Of a stretch of DNA of 64,000 bases, positions 52,726-62,364 are shown in pieces. How positions within the stretch are numbered: position 1 is the stretch's first letter; every line of letters begins with the position of its first letter. This stretch comes from an uncultured Clostridia bacterium (GTDB lineage: Bacteria; Bacillota; Clostridia; Oscillospirales; Ruminococcaceae), in NCBI GenBank assembly GCA_947166275.1, contig CAMVDP010000001.1, forward strand, positions 62,001 through 126,000, read 5' to 3'. The notes beneath the pieces are model-generated. The model saw only the letters and a program-made list of their open reading frames with translations. It had not been told where the DNA came from and did no database searches. The translations under genes and the position numbers were made by a program.

Positions 52726-53928
52726 ATGAAAAAGTACGATCTGCTCACCCCCGAGGGAACTCGCGACCTGATATTCGACGAGTGCGCAGCGCTTCGCAGC
52801 ATAAGCGGCAAGCTCCGCGGGATATTCGCAGGACACGGCTATACCGAGGTGATAACTCCCGGACTGGAGTTCTTCGATGTGTTCAACAACAAGTCACGAC
52901 ATTACCCGCAGGAAGTGCTGTACAAGCTCACAGACGGCAAAGGAAGGCTGATGGTGATGCGGCCGGATTCGACGATGCCGATAGCAAGGCTCGTCGGCAC
53001 AAGACTTCGCACCGCTCCCCTGCCCCTGAAGCTGTTCTACGACCAGACGATATACCGCGCCAACCCCAAAGAGAGCGGCCGCGATGACGAGTTCCACCAG
53101 AGCGGCGTCGAGATCATCGGCGGCGAGGTCATGCGTGCGGACATGGAGGCACTCTCCGTGGCTGCGGAGGTGATGCAGTCCTTTGATGTGGACGACTACC
53201 GCTTCGAGATAGGCGACAGCGGCTTCTTCACACTGCTGTCATCGAAGCTTACGCTCAAAGAGCAGGAGCTCGACGACCTGCGCGAGTACGTGATGTCGAA
53301 AAACTACCCCGCGCTGGATGAGATGCTCGCAAAATTCGGAGACGACAAGTACGCACGCGCCCTCGGCGGACTGACAAGACTGTTCGGCGGCGGAGAAGTC
53401 TTTGACAGCGCGGAAAAGATACTGCCGGATGACGCGCTTCCGATACTGAAGCAGCTCAAAAAGGTGTACGAGACGCTGTGCACGCTCGGCATGGGCGGCA
53501 AGGTCACTGTAGACCTTGGCTTCGCCGGCAAGAGCAGCAACTACTACACCGGCATCGTGTTCAACGGATATATCGCAGAGTACGGTATGCCTGTGCTTTC
53601 GGGCGGCCGCTACGACAAGCTTATCGCGGACTTCGGAGTGGACGTTCCCGCGACAGGCTTTGCGGTGAACGAGAACGCAGTAGCCGAAGCACTTCTGAAA
53701 CGCTCGGGAGGAATGCTGCTACCGGCACCGGATGTGATGGTCTACGCCGATGACCACAGCATAGCAGCCGCGATAGTCCATTGCCGCAAACTGATCGCCG
53801 AAGGCATGACTGCGGAGTACGCAGACCTCGCGGATATAAATGAAGCACGGAAGCTCGCGGCTTCACGCGGGTGCAGGCGTTTCGACACAGTGACCGTGAG
53901 CGGAACAAAGACGGAAAGCATCGGATAA
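52726..53928 (+). CDS. hisZ: ATP phosphoribosyltransferase regulatory subunit HisZ
   Basis: A 400-residue histidyl-tRNA-synthetase-like protein that lacks tRNA charging and activates short HisG. It shows LLTPEGTRDL, the class II motif MVMRPDSTMPIARLVGTRLR, RANPKESGRDDEFHQSGVEIIGG and LSGGRYDKLIADFG. No anticodon-binding domain is seen. It opens the his operon, followed by the short HisG that needs it. CAAGGAG precedes the ATG. Confidence 0.94.
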   Translation: MKKYDLLTPEGTRDLIFDECAALRSISGKLRGIFAGHGYTEVITPGLEFFDVFNNKSRHYPQEVLYKLTDGKGRLMVMRPDSTMPIARLVGTRLRTAPLPLKLFYDQTIYRANPKESGRDDEFHQSGVEIIGGEVMRADMEALSVAAEVMQSFDVDDYRFEIGDSGFFTLLSSKLTLKEQELDDLREYVMSKNYPALDEMLAKFGDDKYARALGGLTRLFGGGEVFDSAEKILPDDALPILKQLKKVYETLCTLGMGGKVTVDLGFAGKSSNYYTGIVFNGYIAEYGMPVLSGGRYDKLIADFGVDVPATGFAVNENAVAEALLKRSGGMLLPAPDVMVYADDHSIAAAIVHCRKLIAEGMTAEYADLADINEARKLAASRGCRRFDTVTVSGTKTESIG

Positions 53929-53941
53929 GGAGGGAGAGCAG

Positions 53942-54577
53942 ATGACTGACAATAAAGCAATACGGATCGCTCTCACCAAGGGCAGGCTTGAAAAGGACAC
54001 CGTGGGGCTGTTCGAGAAAATGGGATTCGATGTGACGGAGCTCCGGGAAAAGGGCAGGCGGCTGATACTGTCGATACCCGGACAGAATATAGAGGTAGTG
54101 CTCGCGAAAGCGGCTGACGTTATAACCTACGTCGAGCTGGGAGCCTGCGACCTCGGAGTCGTCGGCAAGGACACGATACTTGAGCACGGCGGCAAGTACT
54201 TCGAGATAGCTGACCTCGGCTTCGGAAGGTGCAGGTTCGCGCTTGCGGGCAAAAAAGGCACAGACTTCTACGGCGGCGTGGGAGTCAAGACGGTGGCGAC
54301 AAAGTACCCGAACGTAACGCGGCATTTCTTTGAAAGCAAGCGAATGGACGTTGATATCGTGAAAATAGAAGGCTCGGTGGAGCTCGCGCCGCTGCTGAAG
54401 ATAGCGGACGGTATCGTGGACATCGTCGAGACCGGGACAACGCTGAAGGAGAACGGGCTTGAGGTCATTGAAGACGTAGTTCCGATATCCGCGCGTCTGA
54501 TAGTAAACACGGTAAGCATGAAGCTCAAAAAAGAGCGTATAGAAGAGCTCTCGGCAGCCATGCAGAAAGCTCTGTGA
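53942..54577 (+). CDS. hisG: ATP phosphoribosyltransferase, short form HisG
   Basis: The 211-residue enzyme catalyses the first step of histidine synthesis, joining PRPP and ATP. It has RIALTKGRLEKDT at the N terminus, the ELGACDLGVVGKD motif, and the PRPP loop DIVETGTTLKENGL. The C-terminal regulatory domain of long HisG is absent, which is why HisZ is needed. AAGGAGG stands ahead of the ATG. Confidence 0.95.
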   Translation: MTDNKAIRIALTKGRLEKDTVGLFEKMGFDVTELREKGRRLILSIPGQNIEVVLAKAADVITYVELGACDLGVVGKDTILEHGGKYFEIADLGFGRCRFALAGKKGTDFYGGVGVKTVATKYPNVTRHFFESKRMDVDIVKIEGSVELAPLLKIADGIVDIVETGTTLKENGLEVIEDVVPISARLIVNTVSMKLKKERIEELSAAMQKAL

Positions 54578-54596
54578 TAAAAGAAAGGCAATTACA

Positions 54597-55892
54597 ATGA
54601 TAGGAACAATAAAAGCAGACGGAAGCGAGAAGGCTTTCCTCAAAGAAGTTGAAAAGCGCAGCGGCGAGATAAACGCCGACGTCGAAAAGACTGTCCGCGC
54701 TATAATTGCGGATGTTAAAGAGAACGGAGACAAAGCAGTCAAGCAATACACAGCGAGGTTCGACTGTCCCGATGTCAAGTACTACCGCGTTCCGCAGGAA
54801 GTCATACAGGACGCACTCACGGAGGCTGACAAGGACTTCGTGGACTCGCTTCTCAACTGCATCGAGAAGATAACCGCATTCCACGAGAGACAGAAGCAGA
54901 ACGGCTACATGATGACCGATGAGAGCGGGACCATTCTCGGACAGCGTGTCCGCGGACTGGACAAGGTAGGTCTGTATGTGCCGGGCGGCACTGCGGCATA
55001 CCCGTCGTCTGTGCTGATGAATGCTATCCCCGCAAAGATCGCCGGTGTAGGCGAGATAGTCATGGTGACCCCCCCGCTCAAGGACGGTACCCCGAACAAG
55101 GATATCCTCGTAGCGGCTGCGCTGTGCGGAGTGGACAGCATCTTCATGTGCGGCGGCGCGCAGGCTGTGGCAGCTCTCGCATTCGGCACGGAAGAAATAC
55201 CGAAGGTATCTAAGATAGTCGGCCCCGGAAACATCTTTGTAGCGACGGCGAAAAAGCTGCTGTACGGCACGGTGGACATAGATATGATCGCGGGGCCCAG
55301 CGAAATTCTGATCGTCGCTGATGATACCGCAAACCCGAAGTACCTTGCCGCAGACCTCATGTCCCAGGCGGAGCATGACAAGCTCGCAAGCGCGATACTC
55401 ATAACCACGAGCGAGCGCATCGCGCAGGAAACTACGAAGGAGCTCGACCGCCAGATGGCGACACTCGATCGCAAAGAAATAATCGACTACTCGCTCACCA
55501 ACTACGGCAAGATAATCGTGACCGACAGCATCTATGAAGCATGCGATATCGCGAACGCGCTTGCTCCGGAGCACTGCGAGGTCGTGGCGAGAAACCCGCT
55601 GGAATTCATCGGACGCATCGTGAACGTAGGCTCGCTGTTCCTCGGAGAATACGCTCCGGAGCCTCTCGGCGACTACTACGCGGGACCCAATCACGTGCTT
55701 CCCACAAGCGGCACGGCGCGTTTCTTCTCACCCCTCTCCGTTGACAGCTTCATCAAGAAATCAAGCTACATCTACTACACCGCCGACGCGCTCAATGCCG
55801 CAGCAGATGATATCATCAGAGTTGCGGAGCGTGAACGGCTCACTGCACACGCAAACTCTATAAAGGTGCGCGTGGAGGATTTGAGGAAATAA
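54597..55892 (+). CDS. hisD: Histidinol dehydrogenase HisD
   Basis: A 431-residue enzyme for the last two oxidations to histidine. It has [50 protein letters not shown] and the PEHCEV active-site region, plus zinc-binding residues such as those in SQAEHDKLA. Full length. It follows hisG by 19 bases with a GAAAGG site. Confidence 0.96.
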   Translation: MIGTIKADGSEKAFLKEVEKRSGEINADVEKTVRAIIADVKENGDKAVKQYTARFDCPDVKYYRVPQEVIQDALTEADKDFVDSLLNCIEKITAFHERQKQNGYMMTDESGTILGQRVRGLDKVGLYVPGGTAAYPSSVLMNAIPAKIAGVGEIVMVTPPLKDGTPNKDILVAAALCGVDSIFMCGGAQAVAALAFGTEEIPKVSKIVGPGNIFVATAKKLLYGTVDIDMIAGPSEILIVADDTANPKYLAADLMSQAEHDKLASAILITTSERIAQETTKELDRQMATLDRKEIIDYSLTNYGKIIVTDSIYEACDIANALAPEHCEVVARNPLEFIGRIVNVGSLFLGEYAPEPLGDYYAGPNHVLPTSGTARFFSPLSVDSFIKKSSYIYYTADALNAAADDIIRVAERERLTAHANSIKVRVEDLRK

Positions 55893-55894
55893 CT

Positions 55895-56962
55895 ATGGCA
55901 GCATGGGAAAACAATGTCAGAAAAGTAGTCCCCTACACTCCCGGCGAACAGCCGAAGGAAAGCGGGATAATCAAGCTGAACACCAACGAAAATCCATATC
56001 CCCCCTCACCGGCGGTCAAGGCAGCGTATGACGCGTTCGACAACGCGGAAATGCGGTTGTACCCCGCGCCCGATGCCTCAGAGCTGGTGGACGCGATAGC
56101 GGAAACATACGGGGTAAATAGCTCACAGGTATTTGTGGGCGTGGGCTCGGACGATGTGATATCGATGGCGTTCATGACGTTCTTCGGCTCGGAAAAACCG
56201 GTACTGTTCCCCGATATCACCTACTCGTTCTATGATGTGTGGGCTGAGGTTTATGGGATACCGTACGTGCAGGTGCCTCTCAAAAAGGGGTTCCGTATTG
56301 ACCCCGGTGATTATGTCCGCCCGAACGGCGGTATCATCTTCCCTAACCCGAACGCTCCCACAGGCGTGCTCGAAAGCACAGATATGATCGAGACCGTCAT
56401 CGCAGAGAACCCCGACAGCGTGGTCATAATCGACGAAGCATACATCGACTTCGCGGGCAAAGGCAAGAGCGTTCTGCCGCTTCTTTCGAAGTACGAGAAC
56501 CTGCTTGTAGTGCAGACTTTCTCGAAATCCCGCAGCATGGCGGGCATGAGGATAGGCTTCGCGATCGGCAGTGAAAAGCTGATAAAGTACATGAACGACG
56601 TAAAGTTCTCAGTGAACTCGTATACCATGAACCGCGTCACCATAAAGTGCGGAGCCGCAGCGGTGCGCGACACGGAGTACTTCGAGAGCACCGTCGCCAA
56701 AATAGTGAAGACCCGCGAAAATGCGAAAAAGGAGCTTGCGGCGCGCGGTTTCACGTTCCCGGATTCGCAAAGCAACTTCATTTTTGCGAGCCCGACAAAG
56801 CTTCCCGCCGGGAAAGTGTTCGAGGAGCTCAAGAAGCGTAAGATCTACGTGCGTTACTGGGACAAGCCCGTTATCCGCGATCATCTGCGCATAACGATAG
56901 GTACAGACGATGAGATGAACGCGCTGTTCAAGGCGCTCGACGAGATATTCAAGGAGGCATGA
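55895..56962 (+). CDS. hisC: Histidinol-phosphate aminotransferase HisC
   Basis: A 355-residue class I/II PLP aminotransferase. It has NTNENPYPPSP near the N terminus, FPNPNAPTG for the carboxylate site, DEAYIDF, and the PLP lysine in FSKSRSMAGMRIG (K211). It starts two bases after hisD. It converts imidazole acetol phosphate to histidinol phosphate. Confidence 0.95.
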   Translation: MAAWENNVRKVVPYTPGEQPKESGIIKLNTNENPYPPSPAVKAAYDAFDNAEMRLYPAPDASELVDAIAETYGVNSSQVFVGVGSDDVISMAFMTFFGSEKPVLFPDITYSFYDVWAEVYGIPYVQVPLKKGFRIDPGDYVRPNGGIIFPNPNAPTGVLESTDMIETVIAENPDSVVIIDEAYIDFAGKGKSVLPLLSKYENLLVVQTFSKSRSMAGMRIGFAIGSEKLIKYMNDVKFSVNSYTMNRVTIKCGAAAVRDTEYFESTVAKIVKTRENAKKELAARGFTFPDSQSNFIFASPTKLPAGKVFEELKKRKIYVRYWDKPVIRDHLRITIGTDDEMNALFKALDEIFKEA

Positions 56963-56963
56963 C

Positions 56964-57548
56964 ATGAGCAGGACTTCGAAGATAACAAGAAAAACAAAGG
57001 AGACTGATATCACGGTCTCGCTGAATATCGACGGAAGCGGCACCCCCGACATCGATACGGGCATCGGCTTCTTCGACCACATGCTCACAGCGCTGTGCGT
57101 GCACGGTGAGTTTGACATGAGCGTAAAGTGCAAGGGCGACCTGAACGTTGACGGTCACCACTCCGTCGAGGATGTCGGCATCGTACTGGGCAAAGCATTC
57201 GCTGAAGCTCTCGGCGACAAGTCCGGGATAGCCCGCTACGGCTCGTCATTCATTCCAATGGACGAAGCGCTCGGCTTCTGCGCTCTTGATATCAGCGCAA
57301 GACCGTTCCTCGTGTTCAACGCTTCATTCACCAATGAGCGCATCGGCGACTATGAAGCATGCCTCACCGAGGAATTTATGAGAGCTTTCGCGTTCAACTC
57401 CGGCATAACTCTGCACCTGCGCTGTGAGTACGGCATCAACGACCACCACATTACCGAAGCGCTCTTTAAGGCGCTGGCTCACGCGCTGAAGCAGGCAGTG
57501 TCGAAGAATGCCGATGGTAAGGCTTTAAGCACGAAAGGAACACTCTGA
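56964..57548 (+). CDS. hisB: Imidazoleglycerol-phosphate dehydratase HisB
   Basis: The 194-residue metalloenzyme shows both metal-binding repeats: GFFDHML and HHSVEDVGI in the first half, HLRCEYGINDHHITEALFKAL in the second. It is the single-function form without the phosphatase found in enterobacterial HisB. It starts one base after the hisC stop. Confidence 0.95.
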   Translation: MSRTSKITRKTKETDITVSLNIDGSGTPDIDTGIGFFDHMLTALCVHGEFDMSVKCKGDLNVDGHHSVEDVGIVLGKAFAEALGDKSGIARYGSSFIPMDEALGFCALDISARPFLVFNASFTNERIGDYEACLTEEFMRAFAFNSGITLHLRCEYGINDHHITEALFKALAHALKQAVSKNADGKALSTKGTL

Positions 57549-57566
57549 CCCGGAAAGGATATCAAC

Positions 57567-57746
57567 ATGAACGACATTAAATTCTACCCATCAAACAAAG
57601 CGGAAGCGCTTGCCTACCTGTACGTGGAAAAGCAGGATATCGAAGGCAAGACTCCCGAAGAGCTCGTGGATCTTTACAACGAGGTCTATGACAGGATAAT
57701 CAGAAAGCTCAACGCTGTTCCGGCGAGAACGAAGCCGGGCTTCTGA
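57567..57746 (+). CDS. Small 59-residue protein in the his operon
   Basis: An ATG at 57567, preceded by GGAAAGG, opens a 59-residue frame (MNDIKFYPSNKAEALAYLYV at the start, ending ARTKPGF). It lies between hisB and hisH in their direction with usual spacing (18 and 19 bases). It is acidic in the middle (KTPEELVDLYNEVYDR) and may be helical. Its unbroken frame, good ribosome site and position make it a likely gene; the function is unknown. Confidence 0.65.
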   Translation: MNDIKFYPSNKAEALAYLYVEKQDIEGKTPEELVDLYNEVYDRIIRKLNAVPARTKPGF

Positions 57747-57765
57747 TAACGGGAAGGATAAGCGT

Positions 57766-58365
57766 ATGAAAACTGCAATAATCGACTACGGCGCGGGCAA
57801 CCTGTTCAGTGTTAAGAACGCACTCGACTACATCGGCGCGGAAAGCATCGTCACCAAAGATCCCGCCGAGCTTGAAAATGCCGACAGGATCATACTTCCC
57901 GGAGTCGGAGCGTTTCCGGACGCTATGAAGGCTCTTGCGGAGACCGGCCTGATACCCGCGATAAAGGAACAGGCAGCGAAAAAGCCGCTGCTCGGTATCT
58001 GCCTCGGTATGCAGATGCTGTTTGACAAGAGCTTCGAATTCGGAGAGACCGACGGTCTCGGGCTTATCCCCGGCACCGTGGAGCTGATGACTCCGCCTGA
58101 TCTGCTGATACCGCAGATAGGCTGGAACAGGCTGATATACAATGAAAAGTGCGCACTGCTTGATGGACTCTGTGAAGAACCGTACGTATACTTCGTACAC
58201 TCCTACGCCGCAAAATGCGGCAGCAGAAATGTAGCAGCATATACCGATTACGGCGGGAACGTGCCCGCATGCGTATTCGAGGGCAGCGTTTACGGCTGCC
58301 AGTTCCACCCGGAAAAAAGCGGTGAAACGGGGTTGACTATACTGCGTAATTTCCTCGCGCTATGA
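57766..58365 (+). CDS. hisH: Imidazole glycerol phosphate synthase glutaminase subunit HisH
   Basis: A 199-residue class I glutaminase. It has IIDYGAGNLFSV at the start, the nucleophile C79 in GICLGMQ, and H181/E183 in CQFHPEKS. It supplies ammonia to HisF. The gene overlaps the DUF1648-type gene by four bases. Confidence 0.95.
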   Translation: MKTAIIDYGAGNLFSVKNALDYIGAESIVTKDPAELENADRIILPGVGAFPDAMKALAETGLIPAIKEQAAKKPLLGICLGMQMLFDKSFEFGETDGLGLIPGTVELMTPPDLLIPQIGWNRLIYNEKCALLDGLCEEPYVYFVHSYAAKCGSRNVAAYTDYGGNVPACVFEGSVYGCQFHPEKSGETGLTILRNFLAL

Positions 58366-59408
58366 AAACGTACAGGGTCATTCACTTCATCGCGAACGTA
58401 ATTGCGTTCGGGCTGCTCGGCGGATCTCTCGTGTACTTTCTGCTGTCATACGGAGAGCTTCCGGAGCGTATCGGAGTACATTTCAGCGCGGTGAACGGAG
58501 AGCTTGACGTTATCTCGGACAAGATATACGGGTTCTACCCATTTGTCATGGGCTTCGGGCTTATGCTGATCTTCAGTCTGCTCACGCTCGTGGTAAGAAA
58601 AGTGAAGAAACTCGGGCTTAAGGTCAGCGAAAAGGGAGACATGTTGTTCCGCTGTGCGGCGGCGCTTCTGCTCGACCTGATGAAGCTCACATGGTCGATG
58701 TTCTTCTCGTACTGGACATACTGCATCGTGCAGCAGACGAGCATGGGCGACGGCACGCTGCTGGACGCGTTCCGCGTTTTCTTCGTCATACTGCTTCTTG
58801 CAGTGCCGGTGCTGGTTTTGGAGATACATTCGCGGCACGGTATTGCGCCGCGTGCGGAAAAGCCACGTGAAACGCTCGCAAAGCCGCGAAAATTCACGAT
58901 ACAGCACATTATCACGAATATCATCTCCTTCGGCGCTCTCGGAGTAATGCTCGTGTGGTTCCTGCTATCATACGCAGAGCTTCCCGAGCGTATCGGAGTG
59001 CATTTTGCGGGTGACGGGAGCTTCGACGTTATCGCGGACAGGATATACGGGGCTTACCCGTTCGTTATGGGCTTCGGGCTCATGCTGATATTCAGTCTGC
59101 TGACGCTTGCGGCGAACAAGGTAAAGCGTATCGGGATGAACGTTGATGATATGGGCGAGCTTAAGGCCCGCATGATCATAATCGAAACTCTGGACGTATT
59201 CAAGCTCGTATGGTCGATGTTCTTCTCGATATGGGCGTACAGCGTTATTCATCAGACCGACATACCCACGACATCGGTGAGCATAATTCTGACCGTCTTT
59301 CTTGCGGCGTTCCCGCTGACGGCTGTCATGCTCGTCATCACGGCAAAAAAACACAGGATAAAAGAAAACAAGGAGAACGAAAGCGATGATAATACTACCG
59401 GCGATTGA
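58362..59408 (+). CDS. Duplicated DUF1648-type membrane protein inside the his operon
   Basis: The 348-residue protein consists of two similar halves of about 170 residues. Each has a helix pair starting with FLLSYGELPERIGVHF or FLLSYAELPERIGVHF, then DVI(S/A)D(K/R)IYG and YPFVMGFGLMLIFSLLTL. The LPERIGVHF segment matches the DUF1648 signature. About eight membrane helices are likely. It overlaps hisH by four bases and hisA by 23 bases, so it is built into the operon. It might be a transporter or a membrane sensor; there is no evidence for either. Confidence 0.75.
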   Translation: MKTYRVIHFIANVIAFGLLGGSLVYFLLSYGELPERIGVHFSAVNGELDVISDKIYGFYPFVMGFGLMLIFSLLTLVVRKVKKLGLKVSEKGDMLFRCAAALLLDLMKLTWSMFFSYWTYCIVQQTSMGDGTLLDAFRVFFVILLLAVPVLVLEIHSRHGIAPRAEKPRETLAKPRKFTIQHIITNIISFGALGVMLVWFLLSYAELPERIGVHFAGDGSFDVIADRIYGAYPFVMGFGLMLIFSLLTLAANKVKRIGMNVDDMGELKARMIIIETLDVFKLVWSMFFSIWAYSVIHQTDIPTTSVSIILTVFLAAFPLTAVMLVITAKKHRIKENKENESDDNTTGD

Positions 59409-60102
59409 TATAAAAGACGGGAACTGCGTGCGGCTCGTAAAGGGAGACTACGGCACAGCTCACAAGGTGGCGGACAGCTACATGGACACCGCGAGAATGT
59501 TCGAGAGCTGCGGCGCGTCATGGATACACATGGTGGATCTGGACGGTGCCAAAGATGCGGCACAGACAAACAAAGACATCTTCCTCGATGTGGCGAAGAA
59601 CACAGGGCTCAAAGTCGAAGTGGGAGGAGGGATACGCACTCCCGAAGCGGCGGAGATGTACCTGTCGGGCGGCGTGGAGCGTGTTATCATCGGCTCGGCC
59701 GCGGTAAAGGATCCGGCACTTGTGAAAACACTGGTGAAAGAATACGGCGGACATATCGCAGTCGGCATTGACGCGAAAAACGGTATGGTAGCCACCGAGG
59801 GCTGGCTTGAAACATCGGATGTGTGCTTTACCGATCTCGCAAAAGCCATGTCTGATATCGGCGTGAAGTACATCATCTTCACCGACATATCGAAGGACGG
59901 TACGCTCGGCGGCGTGAACACTGCGCAGCTCGATGAGATAAACAAAACATGCTCCGCGAACATCATAGCAAGCGGCGGAGTAAAGGATATCGGAGATATC
60001 CGCAGCTGCCGCAGTCTCGGACTGTACGGCGCGATCTGCGGTAAATCCATATACAGCGGCACACTCGACCTTAAGGAAGCGATAACTGAGGCCGGAAAGT
60101 AA
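59386..60102 (+). CDS. hisA: ProFAR isomerase HisA
   Basis: A 238-residue half-barrel-duplicated TIM barrel. The catalytic aspartates are D8 in LPAIDIKDGNCVRL and the one in IIFTDISKDGTLGG. It isomerises the aminoaldose ProFAR to PRFAR. Phosphate loops VGGGIRTPE and ASGGVKDI are intact. The start lies within the last codons of the upstream membrane-protein gene. Confidence 0.95.
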   Translation: MIILPAIDIKDGNCVRLVKGDYGTAHKVADSYMDTARMFESCGASWIHMVDLDGAKDAAQTNKDIFLDVAKNTGLKVEVGGGIRTPEAAEMYLSGGVERVIIGSAAVKDPALVKTLVKEYGGHIAVGIDAKNGMVATEGWLETSDVCFTDLAKAMSDIGVKYIIFTDISKDGTLGGVNTAQLDEINKTCSANIIASGGVKDIGDIRSCRSLGLYGAICGKSIYSGTLDLKEAITEAGK

Positions 60103-60111
60103 GGAGAGAAT

Positions 60112-60870
60112 ATGTTAGCTAAACGAATCATACCCTGCCTTGATGTGCGAAACGGTAAGGTGGTAAAGGGAGTGAACTTCGAAGGCATACGCGACGTGGG
60201 AGACCCCGTGGAGTGCGCTTTCGAATACAACAAACAGGGCGCGGACGAAATAGTTTTCTACGATATCACGGCTTCTCACGAGGGCCGCGGAGTAATGCTC
60301 GATGTGGTACGCGAGACCGCGAAGAAAGTATTCGTACCGCTTTGCGTGGGCGGCGGCATCGGCAGCGTCGAGGACTTTCGTGACACTCTGCGCGCCGGCG
60401 CGGATAAGGTCTCGATAAACTCACAGGCAGTTAAAAATCCGAAACTCATCAGCGACGCCGCGGAGATATTCGGCAGCCAGTGCGTTGTCATCGGCATTGA
60501 CGCAAAGCGTAACAGCAAAGGCGGCTACAGCGTATTCATCAACGGCGGACGCATGGACATGGGTCTCGACCTTGGCGACTGGGTACGCGAGATAGAGGAG
60601 CGCGGAGCCGGCGAGATATGCCTGAACTCGATAGATACCGACGGAACAAAGGCGGGATTCGACACAGAGATGCTGAACTTTGTCTGCTCACGTGTGAAGA
60701 TACCGGTAATAGCGAGCGGCGGGTGCGGGAAGCTCACCGACTTCTCCGAGGTCTTTGATAAAACTCCCGCAAGCGCGGCACTGGCAGCTTCGCTGTTCCA
60801 CTTCCGCGAGCTCACGGTGGGCGAAGTCAAGCAGCACCTCAAGACCCGCGGCATCGCTGTGCGAAGCTGA
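60112..60870 (+). CDS. hisF: Imidazole glycerol phosphate synthase cyclase subunit HisF
   Basis: The 252-residue TIM barrel has D11 in [15 protein letters not shown], the [10 protein letters not shown] phosphate loop and the second aspartate region in [12 protein letters not shown]. With HisH it forms IGP and AICAR. It is the last his gene here; hisI and hisE, needed for the steps before HisA, are absent and must be elsewhere. Confidence 0.95.
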   Translation: MLAKRIIPCLDVRNGKVVKGVNFEGIRDVGDPVECAFEYNKQGADEIVFYDITASHEGRGVMLDVVRETAKKVFVPLCVGGGIGSVEDFRDTLRAGADKVSINSQAVKNPKLISDAAEIFGSQCVVIGIDAKRNSKGGYSVFINGGRMDMGLDLGDWVREIEERGAGEICLNSIDTDGTKAGFDTEMLNFVCSRVKIPVIASGGCGKLTDFSEVFDKTPASAALAASLFHFRELTVGEVKQHLKTRGIAVRS

Positions 60871-60897
60871 ACAGGGCTCCCGACACAATACGACACC

Positions 60898-60935
60898 ACA
60901 CGGAAGTTGTTCATGGGAATGGACAACTTCCGTGT
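60898..60935 (+). terminator. 17-bp hairpin ending the his operon
   Basis: The arms 60898-60914 and 60919-60935 pair with one G-T pair around GGGA. TTATAATATAG follows rather than a clean T run, and TATAAT at 60936-60941 may be the -10 box of the next gene. Confidence 0.65.
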
Positions 60936-60958
60936 TATAATATAGTCGTAAGGAGGAG

Positions 60959-62346
60959 ATGAACTTATAAGCATTATCTGTAAGACATGCGGAAAAGACC
61001 TGTATTACGGAAGATACTGCCAAAAGTGCCGCGCCTTCACACTGCTGCCCGCTCACCTCGAAGCGATCGGAGACGATATGCTTGAATTCAGCTCAATAAG
61101 AGAGCTTGAGCTGCCCGATACAATGAAACGCGTGAGCAGAGGACTGTGCAGATGGGACAGGAAGCTGACACGGGTAAAGCTGACGAGGTATGCGGAGTAC
61201 ATAGGCTGCTTCGCGTTTGACGAGTGCAATTCGCTGCGAGACATACAGCTCCCCGGCACACTCACATTCATCGGACGCTTTGCGTTCTTCAACTGCGCAA
61301 GCATCGAGTCGGTGAGCGTTCCGGACGGAGTCGAGTTTTTGCCGACGGCACGTTCAGCTGCTGTGCGTCACTGAAGGAAGTGAAGCTCGGAAGCGGTCTG
61401 AAAAGCATAGGACGGGCATTCCTGTACTGCGAGAGCCTGCATGAGATCGAGCTCCCTGACAGTGTGGAAACGATACGAAACGGTGCCTTCACAGGCTGTG
61501 AAGATATCCGCGTCACCTACCGCGGCAGGGTCTACACGCAGGAGAACTTAAACGAGATATACGACGACACGCCGCTCCCGAAACACTTCGGCAGCAGGAT
61601 GCCGCCGCATGCGTACCCGGACTGGGACTACGCGATACCCAATCTCAAAAACAACTACCGCTCCTTCGGGCATTATCCGATCGATGCGTCAGCAATACCG
61701 AAGCTTCCCGTGATCCGTAATGATGAAAATATCACCCTTCCCGAAGAGTATGATAAATACCTCCTACCCGAAAAGAGATATCGCGTGAATGACCGTATAA
61801 CCGACCTGACAGGCTCGGGAAAGACTGGATCACAGAGTGGAGCGATACGCCCTACGGCATGGACGATGACTGGAGCAGCGAGCCCGGCGGGCTCAGAACG
61901 GCGCTCGTCTCCGAGCAGGCAAGCCTGCTGAAAAAGCATCTCGATATAGATGTTTTCTTCAAATACGACCGGTTCGGGAAGCTCGGCGGCTTTGTGATGA
62001 TACACTATCAGAACGAACGGACATGGCGGCGGGAAAAGAAAAGGAGCCCGACACGGGCTTCATAAATGTGTCAGACGAATGGACCGAGCACAAAAAAGAC
62101 GACTTGAACATTACACGGATAAAACATGTGCGCGGCTTCATCAAGGAGCTGAACCTGATGATACGCGAGTACCTCGAATGGTGTTACAGGCGTGACATCG
62201 ACCCGCTGTACTATAACATCATACCGCTCTGCACGGGAGAAACAGACGGAGTGCCGGAGGTCTCCTGCCACAGCGACATCGGCAGGCTCGTCATCACCGA
62301 GCGTATGAAGGAAAAATCCGACAAACAGAAAAAAACGCAGCCGTGA
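60959..62346 (+). pseudogene. Zinc-ribbon and leucine-rich-repeat (BspA-like) gene with several frameshifts
   Basis: The sequence encodes a recognisable protein only if about four one-base shifts are allowed: near 60966 (AACTT), near 61345 (the TTTTT run), near 61810 (CTGACAGG) and near 62035 (the GAAAAG run). Each is repaired by adding one base. The parts are a zinc ribbon (CKTCGKD, YCQKC), BspA-type LRR_5 repeats (for example FDECNSLRDIQLPGTLTFIG, YCESLHEIELPDSVETI) and an unrecognised C-terminal region. AGGAGG precedes the putative ATG at 60959. It may be a decaying gene or an assembly with base-call losses in short runs. Surrounding genes show no such defects. Confidence 0.7.
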
Positions 62347-62364
62347 AAGGCTGCGTTTTTATTT
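62334..62364. terminator. Bidirectional terminator
   Basis: AACGCAGCC and GGCTGCGTT pair around GTGAAA; TTTATTTT follows on the + strand and a T-rich run follows on the minus strand. It ends the LRR pseudogene and the MEMO-like gene. Confidence 0.88.

Noticed and set aside
60959-62346. Programmed frameshifting in the LRR gene
   Set aside because: Several separate shifts would be needed and no slippery site with a downstream structure is seen.
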